Notes: a model not told the origin generated them from the sequence alone. A stretch of 42,725 nucleotides of DNA from Mycobacterium interjectum (GCA_002102225.1 LQPB01000039.1:1-42725); one strand, 5' to 3'; shown: positions 11,601-21,965, counted from the first letter of the stretch. Program-made: numbers and translations.

Positions 11601-14600
11601 TGCACCGGCAGGTCGGCCCAGTCGGGGGCCTGCCCCACCCGGCGGGCCGCGTAGGCCACCCCGAGATCCCGCACCAGCGGGCTGATCGACGCGCCGTCGG
11701 CGGCGATGTGGTGCACCACGGCCACCAGCACGTGTTCATCGTCGGCGACCCGGAAAAGCCTTGCCCGCATGGGGATTTCGGCCGCCAGGTCGAACGGGTG
11801 ACGCGCCACGGCGTCGAAGGCCTCGGCCAGCCGGCTTTCCGACCAGCCGATCGCGTCGACCACGGCCCAACCGAAGTCCGCCCGCTGCGGAGGCACGATC
11901 AGCTGGCACGGTATGCCGTCGTGGGAGGCGAACAACGTGCGCAGGCTCTCCTGCCGGGCCACCACGTCGGCCAGCGCCGCGCCCAACGCCTCTTCTTCAA
12001 CGGCATCCATCCGCCCGCGCAACCGCAGGGCGACCGCCATGTTGTAGATCGTCGAGGGGCCCTGGAACTGGTCGATGAACCACAACCGGCTCTGGGCGAA
12101 CGACAGCGGGATCACCGCCGGCCGCTCCGCGGCGGCGAAGGGCACCAGCGGCTCCAACCGGGCTTCGTCCCCACCGATGCGGGTCGCCAATTGGGCAACG
12201 GTGGGCGCCTCGAACAACGTGCGCACCGAGAGGCCGGCATCCAGCCCGCTGTTGACCGCGGCGATCAGGCGCACGGCCGACAGCGAATCTCCACCGAGGT
12301 CGAAGAACGACTCATCGACCCCGACCAGCCGCGGCGGCTCCACACCCAGAACCTGAGCGAAAATGCCGGCCAGCAGCTCCTCGACGGCGTTGGTGGGGGC
12401 GCGGTAGTGGTCGCCGTCCTGGTATTCGGGTGCCGGCAGGGCCCGGGTGTCGAGCTTGCCGTTGACCGTCAACGGCAGCGCCTCGAGCACCACCACCGCG
12501 GCCGGCACCATATATGCCGGGAGCCGCTCGGCCAGCGCCGCACGCGCCGACGCTCCGAACGAGGCCGGGTCCGCGACCCCCGTGACGTAGCCCACCAGGC
12601 GCTTGTCCCCGGGGCGGTCCTCGCGGGCGATCACCGCCGCCTGCTTGACGCCGTCCAGCGCGCTCAGTGCCGCCTGGATTTCGCCGAGTTCGATGCGATA
12701 CCCGCGGATCTTGACCTGCTTGTCGGCACGCCCCACGTACCGCAGCTGTCCGTCGGCGCCCCACCACACCAGATCCCCGGTGCGATACATCCGTTGCCCC
12801 GGCGCCCCGTCGCCGACGAACGGGCAGGCCACGAACCGCGTCGCGCTCAGCGCCGACCGGCCCACATAGCCGTCCGCCACGCCGGCGCCGGCGACGTACA
12901 ACTCCCCCACCACGCCCGGCGGTACCGGCCGCAACCAGCCGTCGAGCACGAAAAACCCCAGATGCGCCAGCGGGACCCCGATGGGGCTGGCGACGCTGTC
13001 GACGTCGCCGACGACGATCTCCCGGAACGACGCGTGCACGGTCGTCTCGGTGATGCCATACATGTTGATCAGCCGCGGCAAACCCGGATGGTTGTCCAGC
13101 CAACCCCGCAGCCGCTGCGGCTCCAGCGCCTCGCCGCCGAACACCACGGCCTCGAGCTTCAGGCGGGGCTCCGGCTCGGGCTGCGCCGCATCGGCGGTCT
13201 GCAACGCATAAAACGCCGACGGGGTCTGGCTCAGCACGGTGACCTGTTCGGCCACCAGCAAAGCGTGCAGATCCTGCGGCGAGCGGACCACCGAGTCGGG
13301 CACGACCACCAGCCGGCCGCCGTAGAGCAGCGCGCCCCAGATCTCCCACACCGAAAAGTCGAAGGCCAACGAGTGGCACTGCGACCACACCTGGCCCGCC
13401 AGCTCCAGATCGGCGTCCAGCGTCTCGAGCAGCCGCGTCACGTTGCGGTGCGGGATCGCCACGCCCTTGGGGGTCCCGGTGGTCCCCGACGTGTAGATGA
13501 GGTACGCGATGTCATCGGGGGCCGGCGCCGGCAATGCGGTGCTGGGTTGGCGGTCGATGGCGGGGTCGTCGATGTCGATGACCGCCACCTCGCGGCCGTC
13601 CAGCCGATCCGCCAAGCCGGCGGTGGTGATCACCGCGATCGGCGCGGCGTCATCGAGCACGAACCCCATCCGGGCCGCCGGCACCGTCGGATCGATCGGC
13701 ACGTACGCCGCGCCGGTTTTCAGCACCGCCAACATCGCCACGACCGCGTCGGCCGACCGCGGCAACAACAGCGCCACGCGCTGCCCAGGACCCACACCCC
13801 GCGCGGTCAACAGGTGCGCCAACCGGTTGGCCGCCTGCTTGACCTCGCGGTAGGTCCACGAACGCTCCCCCGCGCTGATCGCCACCGCCTCCGGCGTGCG
13901 TGCCACCTGCGCGCCGAACAGCACCGGGATCGACACCGGCACACCCACCGGCTGGGTCAACCCGGTGCGATTGCCCCACCTCTCCAGCCGGGCGTGTTCG
14001 GCGGCGTCGAGCACGTCCATCGATGACAACCGCCGCCCCGGGTCGGCGGTCATCGCCTCCAGCACCCGCTTGAACCGCTCGATCAGCGTCTCGATGTCGG
14101 CCGCGTCGAACACTTCGGTGTCGAATTCGACGCGAAGACCCATTTCCGTGCCCGGCATGGCCTGGACCGCGAGCGGGTAATGGTTGTATTCGCGGTGGGT
14201 GAAATCGGTGATGGCCAGCCCTTGGTCACCTTGGCCGCCCGACAACGCGGCCGCGTCGAGCGGGTAGTTCTCGTACACGAAAAAGGTGTCGAACAGCTGG
14301 TCCAGGCCGGTGAGGCGGTGCAGCTCGCTGAGCGCGAGGTGCTGATGCTCGAGTGTGTGGTGGTAGGCGGTTTGCAGCTGGTCGAGCAGGCCGGTGGTGC
14401 TGGTCGTGGCCGTGACGTTCGCCCGCACCGGCACCGTGTTGATGCACATGCCCACCATCGAGTCCGCGCCGGGTACCTCGGGCGGTCTGCCCGAGACCGT
14501 GGTGCCGAAGGCGACGTCAGGCCGGCCGGTCAGCCACATCAGCAGTTGGGACCAGGCGGCCTGCACCACGGTGCTGACGGTGGTGTGGCTTGACCGCGCC

Positions 14601-15292
14601 AGCTCGCCGAGCGCCCGCGTGGTCTGCTCAGGCACCCGGAACGACGCGACGCCTCGCGGCCCCAGGCCCAGCCGGCCCGGCGGGGCCACCAATGTCGGGG
14701 TGTCGAATCCGGCCAGCGCCTCACCCCAGGCCTCGCGAGCGGCGTCCACGTCACGGCTCGTCAGCCACGTCACGAAGCTGCGGTACTTCGCTGCCGCGGG
14801 CAGCCACTGCCCGTGATAGCTGGCGAATATTTCCCCCAGCAGGATCGGCAGCGACCAGCCATCCAGCACGATGTGGTGATTGGTCAGCACCAACCGGTGC
14901 TGGTCGTCGGCGGTGCCGATCAGCGCGGCGCGGAAGGCCGGCTGGCTGGTGAGATTGCAGACCGCGGCGCGTTCGGCGGCGCACACCTGCCGGATCTGCT
15001 CGTCGAGGTCCGGGGCGCCCCCGCGCAGGTCGACGTAGCGCCACGGCACCACGGGATCGGCCGGGATGATCTGTACCGGCTGGTCGAACTTGTCGGAGAA
15101 TCGGGCCGCCAGGTTGGGGTGGCGGATGACCACCGCGTGCACCGCCTTGCGCAGGCGGTCTTGATCGACCGGACCGCTCAACGCGATCTCCAGCTGCACG
15201 GCATACACGTCGTCGCCGCCCTGGGCGGTGATGGCATGGAACCACAGCCCCTGCTGCAAGGGGGTCAGTGGCAGAACGTCAGCTATCCGCAT
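2696..15292 (-). CDS. NRPS-2: C-A-T-C-A-T-C-A-T-E-C-T megasynthase (4198 aa)
   Basis: This non-ribosomal peptide synthetase adds residues 2-4 of a lipopeptide. Domains, with the residue of a key motif: C1 (HHIVLDG ~140), A1 (YTSGTTG ~604), T1 (LGGDSL ~1002), C2 (HHIAADG ~1196), A2 (~1687), T2 (~2066), C3 (~2252), A3 (~2741), T3 (LGGDSI ~3131), E (HHLAVDG ~3309), C4 (HHIVLDG ~3796), T4 (LGGDSL ~4143). Pocket residues read by hand are DFWSVGMVHK for A1 and A3 (close to the known Thr code DFWNIGMVHK) and DFWTLGAVYK for A2 (unassigned). C1 follows the E domain of NRPS-1, so it should be a D-donor condensation domain. The protein ends in C-T with no A, thioesterase or reductase. ATG 15292 overlaps the NRPS-1 stop by 14 nt and has no ribosome site of its own. 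Enzyme class is certain; substrates are inferred. Confidence 0.96.
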   Translation of the reverse strand: MRIADVLPLTPLQQGLWFHAITAQGGDDVYAVQLEIALSGPVDQDRLRKAVHAVVIRHPNLAARFSDKFDQPVQIIPADPVVPWRYVDLRGGAPDLDEQIRQVCAAERAAVCNLTSQPAFRAALIGTADDQHRLVLTNHHIVLDGWSLPILLGEIFASYHGQWLPAAAKYRSFVTWLTSRDVDAAREAWGEALAGFDTPTLVAPPGRLGLGPRGVASFRVPEQTTRALGELARSSHTTVSTVVQAAWSQLLMWLTGRPDVAFGTTVSGRPPEVPGADSMVGMCINTVPVRANVTATTSTTGLLDQLQTAYHHTLEHQHLALSELHRLTGLDQLFDTFFVYENYPLDAAALSGGQGDQGLAITDFTHREYNHYPLAVQAMPGTEMGLRVEFDTEVFDAADIETLIERFKRVLEAMTADPGRRLSSMDVLDAAEHARLERWGNRTGLTQPVGVPVSIPVLFGAQVARTPEAVAISAGERSWTYREVKQAANRLAHLLTARGVGPGQRVALLLPRSADAVVAMLAVLKTGAAYVPIDPTVPAARMGFVLDDAAPIAVITTAGLADRLDGREVAVIDIDDPAIDRQPSTALPAPAPDDIAYLIYTSGTTGTPKGVAIPHRNVTRLLETLDADLELAGQVWSQCHSLAFDFSVWEIWGALLYGGRLVVVPDSVVRSPQDLHALLVAEQVTVLSQTPSAFYALQTADAAQPEPEPRLKLEAVVFGGEALEPQRLRGWLDNHPGLPRLINMYGITETTVHASFREIVVGDVDSVASPIGVPLAHLGFFVLDGWLRPVPPGVVGELYVAGAGVADGYVGRSALSATRFVACPFVGDGAPGQRMYRTGDLVWWGADGQLRYVGRADKQVKIRGYRIELGEIQAALSALDGVKQAAVIAREDRPGDKRLVGYVTGVADPASFGASARAALAERLPAYMVPAAVVVLEALPLTVNGKLDTRALPAPEYQDGDHYRAPTNAVEELLAGIFAQVLGVEPPRLVGVDESFFDLGGDSLSAVRLIAAVNSGLDAGLSVRTLFEAPTVAQLATRIGGDEARLEPLVPFAAAERPAVIPLSFAQSRLWFIDQFQGPSTIYNMAVALRLRGRMDAVEEEALGAALADVVARQESLRTLFASHDGIPCQLIVPPQRADFGWAVVDAIGWSESRLAEAFDAVARHPFDLAAEIPMRARLFRVADDEHVLVAVVHHIAADGASISPLVRDLGVAYAARRVGQAPDWADLPVQYADYTLWQRAQLGDLSDSGSRIAAQLAYWQEALAGMPEHLQLPTDRPYPPVADYRGASVSVDWPAELQRQVARVAREHNATSFMVLQAAMAVLLAKLSASSDVSVGFPIAGRADPALDELVGFFVNTLVLRVDLAGDPSVAELLAQVRARSLAAYEHQDVPFEVLVERLNPTRSLTHHPLVQVMLAWQSGQGQGATGPAAGLALGGLQVTPLPLDTRTARTDLAFSLGETWTDAGEPAGIAGAVEFRTDVFDAESIDMLVERLKRVLVAMTADSARRLSSVDLLDEAEHARLDEVGNRAVLTGRVPSVSVPELFAARVARAPEAPAVTFGGRSMTYRELDEAANRFAHLLSGHGVGPGACVALLLERSAQAVVAMLAVLKTGAAYLAIDPALPAARVGFMLDDAAPVAAVTSAGLADRLDGRNLTVIDVDDPAVGQQPATAPPAPAADDIAYLIYTSGTTGTPKGVAIAHRNLAHLAQSTPTPLPAAQVWTQCHSYAFDFSVWEIWAALLGGGRLVVVPPSVVASPDDFHDLLARERVNVLTQTPSAVAALSPQRLESEALLLGGEACPAEVVDQWAPGRVVINAYGPTEATVYASMSAPLRPGSGPAPIGAPVSTAALFVLDESLRRVPVGVVGELYVAGRGVGVGYVGRTGLTASRFVACPFAGADAPGTRMYRTGDLVRWRADGQLQYLGRADEQVKIRGYRIEPGEVRAALAACDGVEQAVVVAREDRPGDKRLVGYITGTADPAAVRSALAERLPAYMVPAAVVGLAALPLTVNGKLDARALPAPGYEATDSYRAPTNPTEEILAGIYAQVLGVERVGVDDSFFDLGGDSLSAMRLIAAINTGLGAGVAVRAVFEAPTVAQLATRIHGGEGGLEPLMAVERPAVIPLSFAQNRLWFIDQLQGPSPVYNLAVALRLRGRLDADAFCAALADVVARHESLRTLFAAPDGIPQQLVLAADRADFAWDVIDATAWSPGRLQEAIEETARHSFDLAAEIPLRAKLFRVADDEHVLVAVVHHIAADGLSIDPLVRDMAVAYASRCAGQAPGWSPLPVQYVDYTLWQRAQFGDLSDGDSPIAAQLAYWQRALEGMPERLELPTDRPYPPVADQRGAAVLVGWPAELHRQVARVAREHNSTNFMVMQTALAVLLAKLSASSDVAVGFPIGGRRDPALDELVGFFVNTLVLRVDLTGDPSVADLLAQVRARSLAAYEHQDVPFEVVVERLNPTRSLTHHPLVQVMLAWRTLHGIDDDVELALGDLELTQLPVDTGTARMDLAFALEEHLNEDGEPAGIAGSVEFRTDVFDAASIETLIERLQRVLVAMTSDPTRRLSSIGVLDEVERDRLEEWGNRAALAKPVSPPVSIPDVFAQQVARVPDAAAVTFDGVSMTYRELDEAANRLAQLLADEGVGPGRRVALLLPRSADAVVAILAVVKTGAAYVPIDPAVPAARMQFVLDDAAPIAAITTAEYRPRLEGRALLVIDINDDAVHRQPGIAMSAACPDDVAYIIYTSGTTGTPKGVAVPHRNVTRLLATLAGDMELAGRVWTQCHSLAFDFSVWEIWGALLYGGRVVMVPDAVVRSPEDLHALLVAERVGILSQTPSAFYALQAADALQPELGARLELEAVVFGGEALEPQRLRAWLDSHPARPRLINMYGITETTVHASFREIVAGDVDTLVSPIGVPLAHLGFFVLDKSLRPVPPGVVGELYVAGAGLAHGYVGRAGLTGTRFVACPFGGAGARMYRTGDLMCWGADGQLRYMGRADEQVKIRGYRIELGEIQATLNGLDGVDQAVVIAREDRPGDKRLVGYVTGAVDPAQVRAALSERLPAYMVPAAVVALDALPLTVNGKLDTRALPAPDYQDVDHYRAPADAVEEILAGIYAQVLGLERVGVEESFFELGGDSILSMQVVARARAAGVVCRPRDIFVEQTVAKLARVVGVVADDAEVIDEGVGAVVATPIMRWLQSVQGPVAEFNQTVLVQAPVGVTSSDVVAVLQALLDRHATLRLRVDSNNTDGADGWSVTVPEPGSVDARGCLQTVDVLSDDAVVAARSRLNPAAGVMLSALWAAPTGQLLLIVHHLAVDGVSWRILLEDLNLAWAQHRGGQQVVLPAPRTSFARWAALLAEHAGRPEVVQQTPAWRRITALPAELPAVRPAVDTYATAGNLSVELDAETTRMLLGEVPAAFHAGIHEILLIAFALACAEFLGSGAAPIVIDAEGHGRQEELDPSVDLSRTVGWFTTKYPVALAVGGLDWAQVLAGGAGLGAVIKDAKEQLRALPDGLTYGLLRYLNSDVDLEGPDPTIGFNYLGRLGAAATEVSGDIWEIRQDGWAVTGVAAATPMPLMHTVELNAGTLDAATGPRLRAGWTWAPSALDQAQVSRLSRLWFDALAGICAHVRGGGGGLTPSDIAPARLSQLQIDELARQYRIADVLPLTPLQQGLLFHASTAQGGDDVYAVQLEVTLSGRLDQHRLRDAVHTVVARHPNLAARFSARFDQPVQIIPADPVVPWRYLDLSEGDADLDEQIQQICAAERAAVYDLADHPALRVALIRTAEDRHRFVLTNHHIVLDGWSLRILLGELFASYYGQRLPAAGSYRRFVSWLAARDLDGARAVWREMFAGFAAPTLVGPPDWFGLGRRGVASFRVPEPTTRALGELARARHTTVSTVLQAAWAQLLMWLTGQRDVAFGAVVSGRPAEVPGADSMVGLFINTVPVRANIAGGTTATDLLDQLQRDHNRTLDHQHLALSEIHRATGHARLFDTVFVYENYPADATALSGSDGLAITEISNRDYYHYPLTVQAVPGRELELHVQFRADVFDPADIEALIERFKETLVAMTTDPTRPLSSVDEEDEGKHARPDRSPARPAPPVASGPEHHNGENHAPTSLVEQILTGIYTQVLGVDRVGVDESFFDLGGDSLAAMRATATINTALDANLEVTELFEAPSVRRLGQRLGGHARSVEEVPVIPDL
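15279..15292 (-). other. 14-nt overlap of NRPS-1 stop and NRPS-2 start
   Basis: The shared string ATGCGGATAGCTGA contains the ATG of NRPS-2 at its start and the TGA of NRPS-1 at its end, in different frames. The homologous E-C junction inside NRPS-2 (about 4300-4345) reads through as Gln-Tyr-Arg-Ile-Ala-Asp. Here one extra G after TAT shifts the frame and creates both stop and start. It is either a genuine gene split kept by translational coupling or a one-base sequencing or mutational frameshift in a single ~5700-aa synthetase. Confidence 0.8.
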
Positions 15293-18200
15293 ATTGCCGC
15301 TGAAGGTCGTCGATTTGTTGCTGGCTGAGACCGGCGGCGATGTCGGACGGCGTCAAGCCGCCCCCGCCGCCGCGCACATGCGCGCAGATACCGGCCAACG
15401 CGTCGAACCACAACCGGTTGAGCCGGCTGACCCGCACCTGATCCAGAGTCGAGGTCGCCCACGTCCAGCGGGCGTGCAGCTGTGGGCCGGTGGCGGCGTC
15501 GACCGTGCTGGCGTTGAGCTCCACGGTGTGCATCAGCGGCATGGGGATGGCGGCGGCGACGTCGGTGACCGACCAGCCGTCCTGGCTGAGCCGCCAGACG
15601 TCACCGGACACCTCGGCCGCCGCGCCGAGCCGCCCGAGATAGTTGAACCCGACCGGCGGGTCGGCGGGCGCCAGATCGACATCGCTGTTCAGGTAGCGCA
15701 ACGCCCCGTAGGTCAAACCGTCCGGCAGCGCGCGAAGCTGCTCTTTGGCGTCCTTGATGACCGCGCCCAGCCCCGCGTCACCCGCCACCACCCGCGCCCA
15801 GTCCAGCCCGCCGACCGCGAGCGATACCGGGTATTTGGTCGTGAACCACCCGACCGTGCGGGACAGGTCGACATCGGGGGCCAGCTCCTCCTGGCGCCCG
15901 TGACCTTCCACATCGATGATCATCGGCGCGCCGCCGCCGCCCACGAATTCCGTTACCGCCAAGGCGAATGCGATCAACAGGATGTCGTGCACGCCGGCGT
16001 GAAACGCCGCCGGCACCTCGTCGAGCAGCGCCCGGGTGGTGTCGCTGTCCAGCTGCGCCGACAGGGTGCCCGCGCTCAGATAGGTGTCCACGTCGGGACG
16101 CACCGCCGGCAGCGCCGCGGGCGCCGCGGCGATCTGCCGCCAAGCGTCGGCCTGCGCCACGACTTCCGGGCGGCGCGCGTGCTCGGCCAGCAGCGACGCC
16201 CAGCGGGCGAAGGAGGTCCCGGGCGCCGGCAACACCAACTGCTGCCCACCGCGATGCTGGGCCCAGGCAATGTTGAGGTCCTCGAGCAGAATCCGCCACG
16301 ACACCCCGTCGACGGCCAGGTGGTGGACGATCAACACCAACTGCCGGGTGTCGGCCACCCACAGCGCACTGAGCATCACCCCGGCCGCCGGGTCCAGCCG
16401 CGATCGCGCCTCGATCACCGCCTCATCGGACAACACCGGCACCGCGCGCAGGCAGTCGCGGGCATCGACCGCGCCGGGCTCGGGCACCGTCAACGACCAG
16501 CCCCCGGCGCCGTCATCGTCGACCCGCAGCCGCAGCGTGGCGTGCCGGTCCAGCACGGCCTGCAGCACCGCGACCACGTCGGTCTCCGTCACCCCGGCCG
16601 GGGCCTGCACCGACACCGTCTGGTTGAACTGGTCGACCGGCCCCTGGACTTCGCGCAGCCAGCGCATGATCGGTGTCGCGACCACCGGACCGAGGCCCTC
16701 GTCGCTCGCGTCGGCGTCGCCGGTGGCCACTTCGGCCACCCGCGCCAGCTGGGCCACCGTTTGCTCGACGAAGATGTCACGCGGCCGGCACACCACCCCG
16801 GCGGCCCGGGCGCGCGCCACCACCTGCATCGACAAGATGCTGTCCCCGCCCAGCTCGAAGAACGACTCGTCCACGCCGACACGCTCCAGCCCGAGCACCT
16901 GCGCGTAGATGTCGGCCAGGATCTCCTCGACCGCGTTGCCGGGGGCCCGATAGCGATCGACGTCCTGGTACTCGGGCGCCGGCAGGGCGCGCTTGTCGAG
17001 CTTGCCGTTGACCGTCAGGGGCACCGCGTCGATCACCACGACCGCGGCCGGCACCATGTACGCCGGCAACCGCTCGGCGAGCGCGGCGCGCGCCGCGGCC
17101 GGCTCGGCGGTCCCCGTCACGTACCCCACCAGGCGCTTGTCGCCGGGGCGGTCCTCGCGCGCGATGACCACCGCCTGCCCGACCCCGTCCAGTTCGGCCA
17201 GTGCCGCCTGGACTTCGCCCAGCTCGATGCGAAAGCCGCGGATCTTGACCTGCTCGTCGGCGCGGCCCACATACCGCAGCTGCCCGTCGGCCCCCCACCA
17301 CGCCAGGTCGCCAGTGCGATACATCCGTTGTCCGGGCGCTCCCGCGCCGACGAACGGGCACGCCACAAACCGCGTCGAGGTCAAGCCCGGCCGTCGCCAG
17401 TACCCGCATCCGGCGCCGCCGCCGGCGACATACAGCTCCCCGACGACACCCGCCGGCACCGGCTGCAACCACGCGTCGAGCACGAAGAACGCATACTGGC
17501 CCAACGGCACCCCGATCGGGCTGGCGGCGCGGTCGGCGTCCTCGGGGAAGATCTCGCGAAACGAGGCGTGCACCGTCGTCTCCGTCGTGCCATACAAGTT
17601 GAGCAGCCGCGGTGATTCCGGATGACTGTCCAGCCACGTCCGCAACCGCTGCGGTTCCAGCGCCTCACCGGCGAAGATCACCGCCCGCAGTTGGAGTTGA
17701 CGCCCGAGCTCGGGTGCGAGCGCGTCCGCGGTTTGCAGCGCATAGAACGCCGAGGGGGTCTGGCTCAGGACTTCGACCCGTTCTTTGACCAACAACGCAT
17801 GGAAGTCTTCGGGCGAGCGGGCCACCGACTCGGGCACCACGACCAGGCGGCCGCCGGACAGCAGCGCACCCCAGATCTCGCAGACCGAGACGTCGAAGGC
17901 CAACGAGTGCCACTGGGACCACACCTGCCCCGGCGACAGCTCGACGTCCAGGGACTCCAGCAGCCGGGTCACGTTGTGGTGGGTGATGGCCACCCCTTTG
18001 GGGACACCGGTCGTTCCCGAGGTGTAAATGAGATAGGCGACGTTGTCGGGCTCCGGCACGGGCAGCGCCGCGCTGGATTGGCTTCCGATGGCGGGGTCGG
18101 CGACATCGACGATCAGCAGATCGCGCCCGTCCAGCCGGTCCGCCAAGCCCCTGGCGGTAATCGCCGCGATCGGCGCGGCGTCATCGAGCATGAACTCGAT

Positions 18201-19841
18201 GCGGGCCGCCGGCACCGCCGGGTCGATCGGCACATACGCCGCCCCGGTTTTGAGCACCGCCAGAATCGCCACGATCGCCTCGGCCGAACGCTCCATCAGC
18301 AGCGCCACCCGCTGCCCGGGACCCACCCCGTGGCCGGCCAGTAGCTGCGCCAACCGGTTGGCGGTCTCCTCGACCTCGCGGTAGGTGAACGACGATTCCC
18401 CGAAAGTGATCGCGACCGCCTCCGGGGCGCGGGCGGCCTGCGCGGCGAACATCGCCGGAATCGACTGCGAAGCGGGTGTCGGCCGGCTCAACACCGCACG
18501 GTTGCCCCACCCGTCCAGCCCGTCCAGCTCGGCGCCGTCGTGAAGATCCAGCGACGAGAGCCGCCGCCCCGGATCGGCGGTCATCGCCACCAACGCCCGG
18601 CCCAACCGTCTCGCCAATTCCGAGGCGTCGAGGTTCGCAAACGGGCCCCCCGCACCCGCCGTGCTGAGAAAAAGCTGGTCGCCGCCGCCGGAGAAGATCA
18701 GCGCGAACGCGCCCACCTGAACGGGATTGGTGAAGGACGCAGAGGCAGAGACACCGGCGAAGTCCATCGTCATCTTCGACGGCATGAAATTGACGCTCAC
18801 CCGATCGGCTCGCTGTCCGGCCCCGCGCGGGTCGGCCTTGCGTTCCAGGGCGTGCACGGGGAACCGCTGGTGATCCAGCGCCTCCCGTATTCGCGCATCG
18901 ACATACTGGCAAAAGCCGGCGACCGTCGATTGCGGCGAAACGCTCAGCACGAGCGGCACCACCCCGGACACCATCCCCGGAAGGGTCTTGGACTCCGGAC
19001 GCACGCGCCTGCTGACCGGAAAGTCGAGCACCACCTCTGAGCCTTCGGCACACCACCCGCGGACCAAAAGGGCACACGCCGCGGTGATGACCGACGATCG
19101 GGGCATGTTCCACGCGTCGGACAATTCTTGAACTCGTCGAAGCACGACGGCGTCTAGTCGAACGGGCGCCGACGGCTGAGATTGCTGGCCCGCGTCCGCC
19201 GGCGGGAGAAACCCGTTTTGTGGTCCGCTTTCCGGCGGTAGATTCCTGGACCAATAGGCCTGATCTTCCACATAATCGGGGGACGCTTCGTATTCCGACT
19301 CGCAGCGCACCAAGTCCTGCAGCGAGCCGAAGAAAGCGGGAGGAATGGGCGCATTCGAAACAATTGCGGCGTACACGGTCGCAATCCGATTCGCGATCAG
19401 CGTAATTCCGGCGCCGTCCACGATTATGTGATGGAAGCAGCCGAACAAGTAGAATTCATCGGACCACGTCTGGAATAACGTAAAATTAAACAGCGGGCCG
19501 CTCGGTGGCATTGGCGTGTGTTGAATCGATAACGCCATACGACGGGCTTCCTGCACCGGATGGCGGGTGTCGCTCAGGTCATGGAAGGCCAGCTCGAAGT
19601 CCGCGTCGTCGATCGCCCGCTGAAAGACCTGGCCATCCGCCTCGAAGACGGCGGCCCTGGCCGGCTCGGCCTCTCGCATCACGTGACGAATCGCGCGCGC
19701 CAGCAATTCGCGGTCTACCGCGCCGTCGAATCGGACGAGCACGCCAAGCTGCCACTCCGTACCGGAGTGACCCGTTTCCTGGGCGAGCCAAATGTCCAGC
19801 TGTCCCCGCGTCAGCGGGAGGGCCCGGTCGTCAAGTTCCAT
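15279..19841 (-). CDS. NRPS-1: lipoinitiating C-A-T-E module (1520 aa)
   Basis: This is the first NRPS module. The N-terminal C domain has HHIIVDG near residue 137 and no upstream T domain, as expected for a starter C domain that joins an acyl chain to the first amino acid. The A domain has YTSGTTG near 607, LYGTTET near 750, and a hand-read pocket of DVCSIALVHK, unlike the other three A domains here. The T domain has ELGGDSI near 999. An epimerisation domain follows (HHLAVDG near 1172, then EGHGRQE), so residue 1 should leave as the D form. The ATG lies five bases after the stop of the MbtH-like gene, so the two are co-transcribed and coupled. The C-terminus stops at the E-C linker, where a one-base shift separates it from NRPS-2. 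The first-residue identity is not predictable by eye. Confidence 0.96.
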   Translation of the reverse strand: MELDDRALPLTRGQLDIWLAQETGHSGTEWQLGVLVRFDGAVDRELLARAIRHVMREAEPARAAVFEADGQVFQRAIDDADFELAFHDLSDTRHPVQEARRMALSIQHTPMPPSGPLFNFTLFQTWSDEFYLFGCFHHIIVDGAGITLIANRIATVYAAIVSNAPIPPAFFGSLQDLVRCESEYEASPDYVEDQAYWSRNLPPESGPQNGFLPPADAGQQSQPSAPVRLDAVVLRRVQELSDAWNMPRSSVITAACALLVRGWCAEGSEVVLDFPVSRRVRPESKTLPGMVSGVVPLVLSVSPQSTVAGFCQYVDARIREALDHQRFPVHALERKADPRGAGQRADRVSVNFMPSKMTMDFAGVSASASFTNPVQVGAFALIFSGGGDQLFLSTAGAGGPFANLDASELARRLGRALVAMTADPGRRLSSLDLHDGAELDGLDGWGNRAVLSRPTPASQSIPAMFAAQAARAPEAVAITFGESSFTYREVEETANRLAQLLAGHGVGPGQRVALLMERSAEAIVAILAVLKTGAAYVPIDPAVPAARIEFMLDDAAPIAAITARGLADRLDGRDLLIVDVADPAIGSQSSAALPVPEPDNVAYLIYTSGTTGVPKGVAITHHNVTRLLESLDVELSPGQVWSQWHSLAFDVSVCEIWGALLSGGRLVVVPESVARSPEDFHALLVKERVEVLSQTPSAFYALQTADALAPELGRQLQLRAVIFAGEALEPQRLRTWLDSHPESPRLLNLYGTTETTVHASFREIFPEDADRAASPIGVPLGQYAFFVLDAWLQPVPAGVVGELYVAGGGAGCGYWRRPGLTSTRFVACPFVGAGAPGQRMYRTGDLAWWGADGQLRYVGRADEQVKIRGFRIELGEVQAALAELDGVGQAVVIAREDRPGDKRLVGYVTGTAEPAAARAALAERLPAYMVPAAVVVIDAVPLTVNGKLDKRALPAPEYQDVDRYRAPGNAVEEILADIYAQVLGLERVGVDESFFELGGDSILSMQVVARARAAGVVCRPRDIFVEQTVAQLARVAEVATGDADASDEGLGPVVATPIMRWLREVQGPVDQFNQTVSVQAPAGVTETDVVAVLQAVLDRHATLRLRVDDDGAGGWSLTVPEPGAVDARDCLRAVPVLSDEAVIEARSRLDPAAGVMLSALWVADTRQLVLIVHHLAVDGVSWRILLEDLNIAWAQHRGGQQLVLPAPGTSFARWASLLAEHARRPEVVAQADAWRQIAAAPAALPAVRPDVDTYLSAGTLSAQLDSDTTRALLDEVPAAFHAGVHDILLIAFALAVTEFVGGGGAPMIIDVEGHGRQEELAPDVDLSRTVGWFTTKYPVSLAVGGLDWARVVAGDAGLGAVIKDAKEQLRALPDGLTYGALRYLNSDVDLAPADPPVGFNYLGRLGAAAEVSGDVWRLSQDGWSVTDVAAAIPMPLMHTVELNASTVDAATGPQLHARWTWATSTLDQVRVSRLNRLWFDALAGICAHVRGGGGGLTPSDIAAGLSQQQIDDLQRQYADS

Positions 19842-19846
19842 CCGGA

Positions 19847-20077
19847 TTACCTATCAAGCCCCTGTCCCGCCGCTAACCTTTCGCGCAGAGATTTCGGCCG
19901 TATATCGGTCCAGTTCTGTTCGATGTAGTCCAGGCACGCGGCGCGGTCGGCTTCGCCGTACACCACCCGCCAGCCGGCCGGAACATCGGCGAAGGTCGGC
20001 CACAGGCTGTGTTGTTCCTCGTCGTTGACCAAGACGAAGAAAGTGCCGTCGTCGTCGTCGAAAGGATTAGTGCTCAC
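19847..20077 (-). CDS. MbtH-like NRPS accessory protein
   Basis: This 76-aa MbtH-family protein binds A domains of NRPSs and is needed for their folding or adenylation activity. The family signature is present: NPFDDDDG at the start, [15 protein letters not shown], then PAGW, and [13 protein letters not shown] near the end. The start is GTG 20077, with GGAGA just upstream. Longer upstream frames exist but extend past the normal MbtH N-terminus. It is the first gene of the NRPS operon, five bases ahead of NRPS-1. Its promoter, leader and first ~22 codons are duplicated ahead of the bimodular PKS. Assignment is secure. Confidence 0.95.
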   Translation of the reverse strand: MSTNPFDDDDGTFFVLVNDEEQHSLWPTFADVPAGWRVVYGEADRAACLDYIEQNWTDIRPKSLRERLAAGQGLDR

Positions 20078-20130
20078 CGCGTCTCCAGACCGTCTACTGG
20101 ACATGGGTATAACAAGTTCTAAACCATACT
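20012..20130. repeat. Duplicated mbtH promoter/5' cassette, copy 1 (parental)
   Basis: This ~119-bp segment spans the -10, operator, leader and first ~22 codons of mbtH. It is repeated at 33347-33466 in the same orientation, about 13.3 kb away. Identity is near-perfect from the leader to the -10 (GCGTCTCCAGACCGTCTACT, then GGGTATAACAAGTTCT) and lower in the coding part. This copy is taken as parental because the mbtH gene behind it is intact. Confidence 0.85.
20108..20121 (-). promoter_or_regulatory. KstR-type operator, copy 1 (mbtH-NRPS promoter)
   Basis: On the minus strand the site reads TAGAACTTGTTATA, an exact fit to TnnAACnnGTTnnA, the published pattern for KstR, a TetR-family repressor of mycobacterial lipid genes. 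It lies about 30 bases before the mbtH start and a few bases after the putative -10, where a bound repressor would block initiation. The same 14-mer occurs ahead of the PKS. Other TetR regulators could use a similar site, so the regulator's identity is inferred. Confidence 0.6.
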
Positions 20131-20152
20131 GGAGCCCCACAGAGCTTGTCTA
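20123..20152 (-). promoter_or_regulatory. Putative mbtH-NRPS promoter (-35/-10)
   Basis: On the minus strand, TAGACA (20147-20152) is followed after 18 bases by TATGGT (20123-20128), which fits the mycobacterial TAnnnT -10. The same TATGGT with the same 18-base spacing to GTGACA is found in the copy ahead of the PKS, although the spacer sequences differ. The operator begins two bases after the -10. This is a pattern match only. Confidence 0.45.
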
Positions 20153-20977
20153 AGCCTTCGTGGAATTGGAGGTAGGGGGGATCTGCTGGCACCAGCGGAA
20201 CCGGAATGTTGCCTAGGCGAACTATTAGTATGGTTTTGCGGTCGGTTCCCTACCCACGGTCTGCGGAGCAGCATCTATCGACCCACCCCCGCCGTGGCCG
20301 GGGGCGAGCGCGAGACGATATTCGGACCCTTCTCCCGCCCTGCGGCGCCATGGGAAATCTCCGACGCGACGAGCCGACCCGGTGGCCTCCCCGATCGGCA
20401 TGACCCTCAGTGCCCGCCGGCGCCGACAGAATATGCCGGAGGCCACCGTCCGGGCGAGCACCGACCGGCGACCGCCGTCGGGCCCCTCTGGGCCGCCGTG
20501 GGCCTACTCCCCGTGCACGGCCACCCTCGCGGTCCCCGCGTGCACCTCTCTATTGAGCGCCGACCAGACTCCGCGCCCCGGGTGACGCGCGCGGCCCCGG
20601 AGCGACTCGCGCTCGCCGCCGGACGGCAGCGTCGGGCGGGCCCGATGCGCGCGCCCTCGGGGCGCACTGCAGTTGGCCCGATGGCGGTTGGCCGCTCCCG
20701 ATCCGTGGGCAGCCGACCGCGGCCCGGCGGCCGCCCGGCGCGACGCCGAACGACAGGCCGCATCAGAACGTCTTACGACGCGGCCGCGATGTTGATGGCC
20801 CACCTCGACACCACGGCGTGGACGGCGCAATTTGGCGAGGCGGCGTCGCGATGCGCCGCCGGTCGAGGCGAATTGGGGGAACCGGGACGACATGAATTTA
20901 TTTCGCCTGACGCGGGCGGGTTGAGCCGTTACCCGACGCGAACCGGTCGTGTAGCATGCGACGTGATTGGCGGCACG
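20153..20977. other. Long region without a supported gene
   Basis: About 830 bases lie between the NRPS promoter and the promoter-proximal region of the methyltransferase gene. Open frames cross it on both strands, but their products are Arg/Pro/Ala-rich, lack recognisable motifs and have no good start sites, so I reject them. The middle (about 20440-20760) is extremely G+C-rich with short palindromes, while 20900-21067 is more A+T-rich. It may be a decayed gene or an inserted spacer. Confidence 0.45.
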
Positions 20978-20989
20978 TTGGACGGGTGT
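20978..20989 (+). promoter_or_regulatory. 12-nt box TTGGACGGGTGT, copy 1
   Basis: The 12-mer TTGGACGGGTGT lies 90 bases before the methyltransferase ATG. The identical 12-mer, in the same orientation, lies 103 bases before the FAAL-PKS start (36291-36302). It could be a -35 region or an activator site shared by the two plus-strand genes. Confidence 0.35.
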
Positions 20990-21019
20990 ATTCCGAATCA
21001 AATATCCACCATAAAGACA

Positions 21020-21037
21020 CCATGTGACCGAACATGG
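21020..21037. promoter_or_regulatory. Inverted repeat upstream of methyltransferase gene
   Basis: CCATGT and ACATGG form 6-bp arms around the spacer GACCGA, 31 bases before the ATG at 21068. The location suits an operator or a leader hairpin. Part of one arm (ACCCATGTTC on the reverse strand) also occurs just downstream of the PKS-side operator copy, which may be chance. Confidence 0.3.
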
Positions 21038-21067
21038 GTCAAAGCAGATCCGGTTGGGGCGACATAA

Positions 21068-21934
21068 ATGGAAAACCACAGCGAACCTTCGACGCAGGTT
21101 CAATCGAAGGACAATTCACCCGGTGCAATGTCGGAGCACCTCGCTGACGACCTACTTTCCACGACCGCGGGCGGGTGGAAAAGTTTTTACAATTTGCTGA
21201 GCCGCCGCCTGGAGGACGCCGGGGTCGCCGACTCATCGTTTTTCCTCAACTATGGGTACCTCCCGCTGGGCACCACCGACGAATCCGCCTTCACCATCCG
21301 CCCGGGAACGTTCAACGCCAACTCGGTCCGGCTGGTGTTCGAAGTCATCGGATCCGTCGACCTCAATGACCGCACGGTCGTCGAAATCGGATGTGGCCGT
21401 GGCGGCAACGCCGCACTCGTCGCGGAGAAGTTCAGCGCCCAGGTGATCGGCATCGACATGTCCTCGGAAGCGATCGCGTTCTGCAGCAAAACGCACGTCA
21501 AGCGCCCGATAGACTTCCGGGTCGGCGACGCGTTGAACATTCCCCTGCCCGATGCATCGTGCGATGCCATCATCAACGTGGAGTCCTCGCATTCCTACGG
21601 CAATTTGCCGAAATTCCTGAGCGAAGTTCGCAGGATTTGCCGACCTACGGGATGGTTTTTGCACACCGACTTTTTGAGCCCCGAGGACTGGGATCTGGTG
21701 CGGATGCGTTTGAAGCGATCGGGCTTCGTCACCGAAAGCGACCGGGATATCACCGGTAACGTGCTGGCCTCGCGCGATCAAGCGAGCGATACCTGGGCTG
21801 AGGTTTATGGCGACAGAAATGCCCGTGTCGCGAACTTCCTCGCCCTACCCGGCTCGGCGATTTACGAACAGATGCGGGCCGGGTTGTTGGAGTACCGGAT
21901 CCTGAGATCTCAGCTGCGCACCGAAGCCGCGTAG
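21068..21934 (+). CDS. Class I SAM-dependent methyltransferase (phthiotriol methyltransferase-like)
   Basis: This 288-aa Rossmann-fold methyltransferase has SAM motif I VVEIGCGRGGNAAL near residue 103, the acidic post-I residue in GIDMS near 127, and a motif II/III region VGDALNIPLPD...NVESSHSYGNLPKFLSEVRRICRP. The NVE(S/A)SH-Y pattern and overall plan resemble the mycobacterial phthiotriol/phenolphthiotriol O-methyltransferase Rv2952 group, which methylates lipid hydroxyls. The ~50 N-terminal residues are variable and polar; there is no signal peptide. ATG 21068 is used; an in-frame ATG at 21128 is an alternative because the ribosome site is weak. It stands alone on the plus strand between the NRPS and PKS operons. 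A likely role is O-methylation of the lipid hydroxyl left by the first PKS KR or of a sugar. The substrate is inferred. Confidence 0.88.
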   Translation: MENHSEPSTQVQSKDNSPGAMSEHLADDLLSTTAGGWKSFYNLLSRRLEDAGVADSSFFLNYGYLPLGTTDESAFTIRPGTFNANSVRLVFEVIGSVDLNDRTVVEIGCGRGGNAALVAEKFSAQVIGIDMSSEAIAFCSKTHVKRPIDFRVGDALNIPLPDASCDAIINVESSHSYGNLPKFLSEVRRICRPTGWFLHTDFLSPEDWDLVRMRLKRSGFVTESDRDITGNVLASRDQASDTWAEVYGDRNARVANFLALPGSAIYEQMRAGLLEYRILRSQLRTEAA

Positions 21935-21940
21935 CGTCGA

Positions 21941-21965
21941 CCCCGACGGGGCCGCGACCGCGGCC
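21941..21965 (+). terminator. Possible terminator hairpins after the methyltransferase gene
   Basis: Two overlapping G+C-rich hairpins lie directly after the stop codon: CCCC-GAC-GGGG (21941-21951) and GGCCGC-GACC-GCGGCC (21950-21965). No U-tract follows. They could end the methyltransferase transcript; the converging PKS gene stops 276 bases further on. Confidence 0.4.

Noticed and set aside
2696..19841. Identification as the classical GPL synthetases mps1/mps2
   Set aside because: GPL Mps2 ends in a reductase making alaninol, and the A-domain set is Phe-Thr-Ala-Ala. Here there is no reductase, the ending is C-T, and the pockets differ.
20078..20140. Longer MbtH start at 20140
   Set aside because: It would add 21 residues not found in MbtH proteins and place the operator inside the coding sequence. 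GTG 20077 gives the canonical N-terminus with a GGAGA upstream.
20294..21067. 257-codon plus-strand frame and a 199-codon minus-strand frame in the gap before the methyltransferase gene
   Set aside because: Arg/Pro-rich products, no motif, no ribosome site and no coding-like third-position bias.
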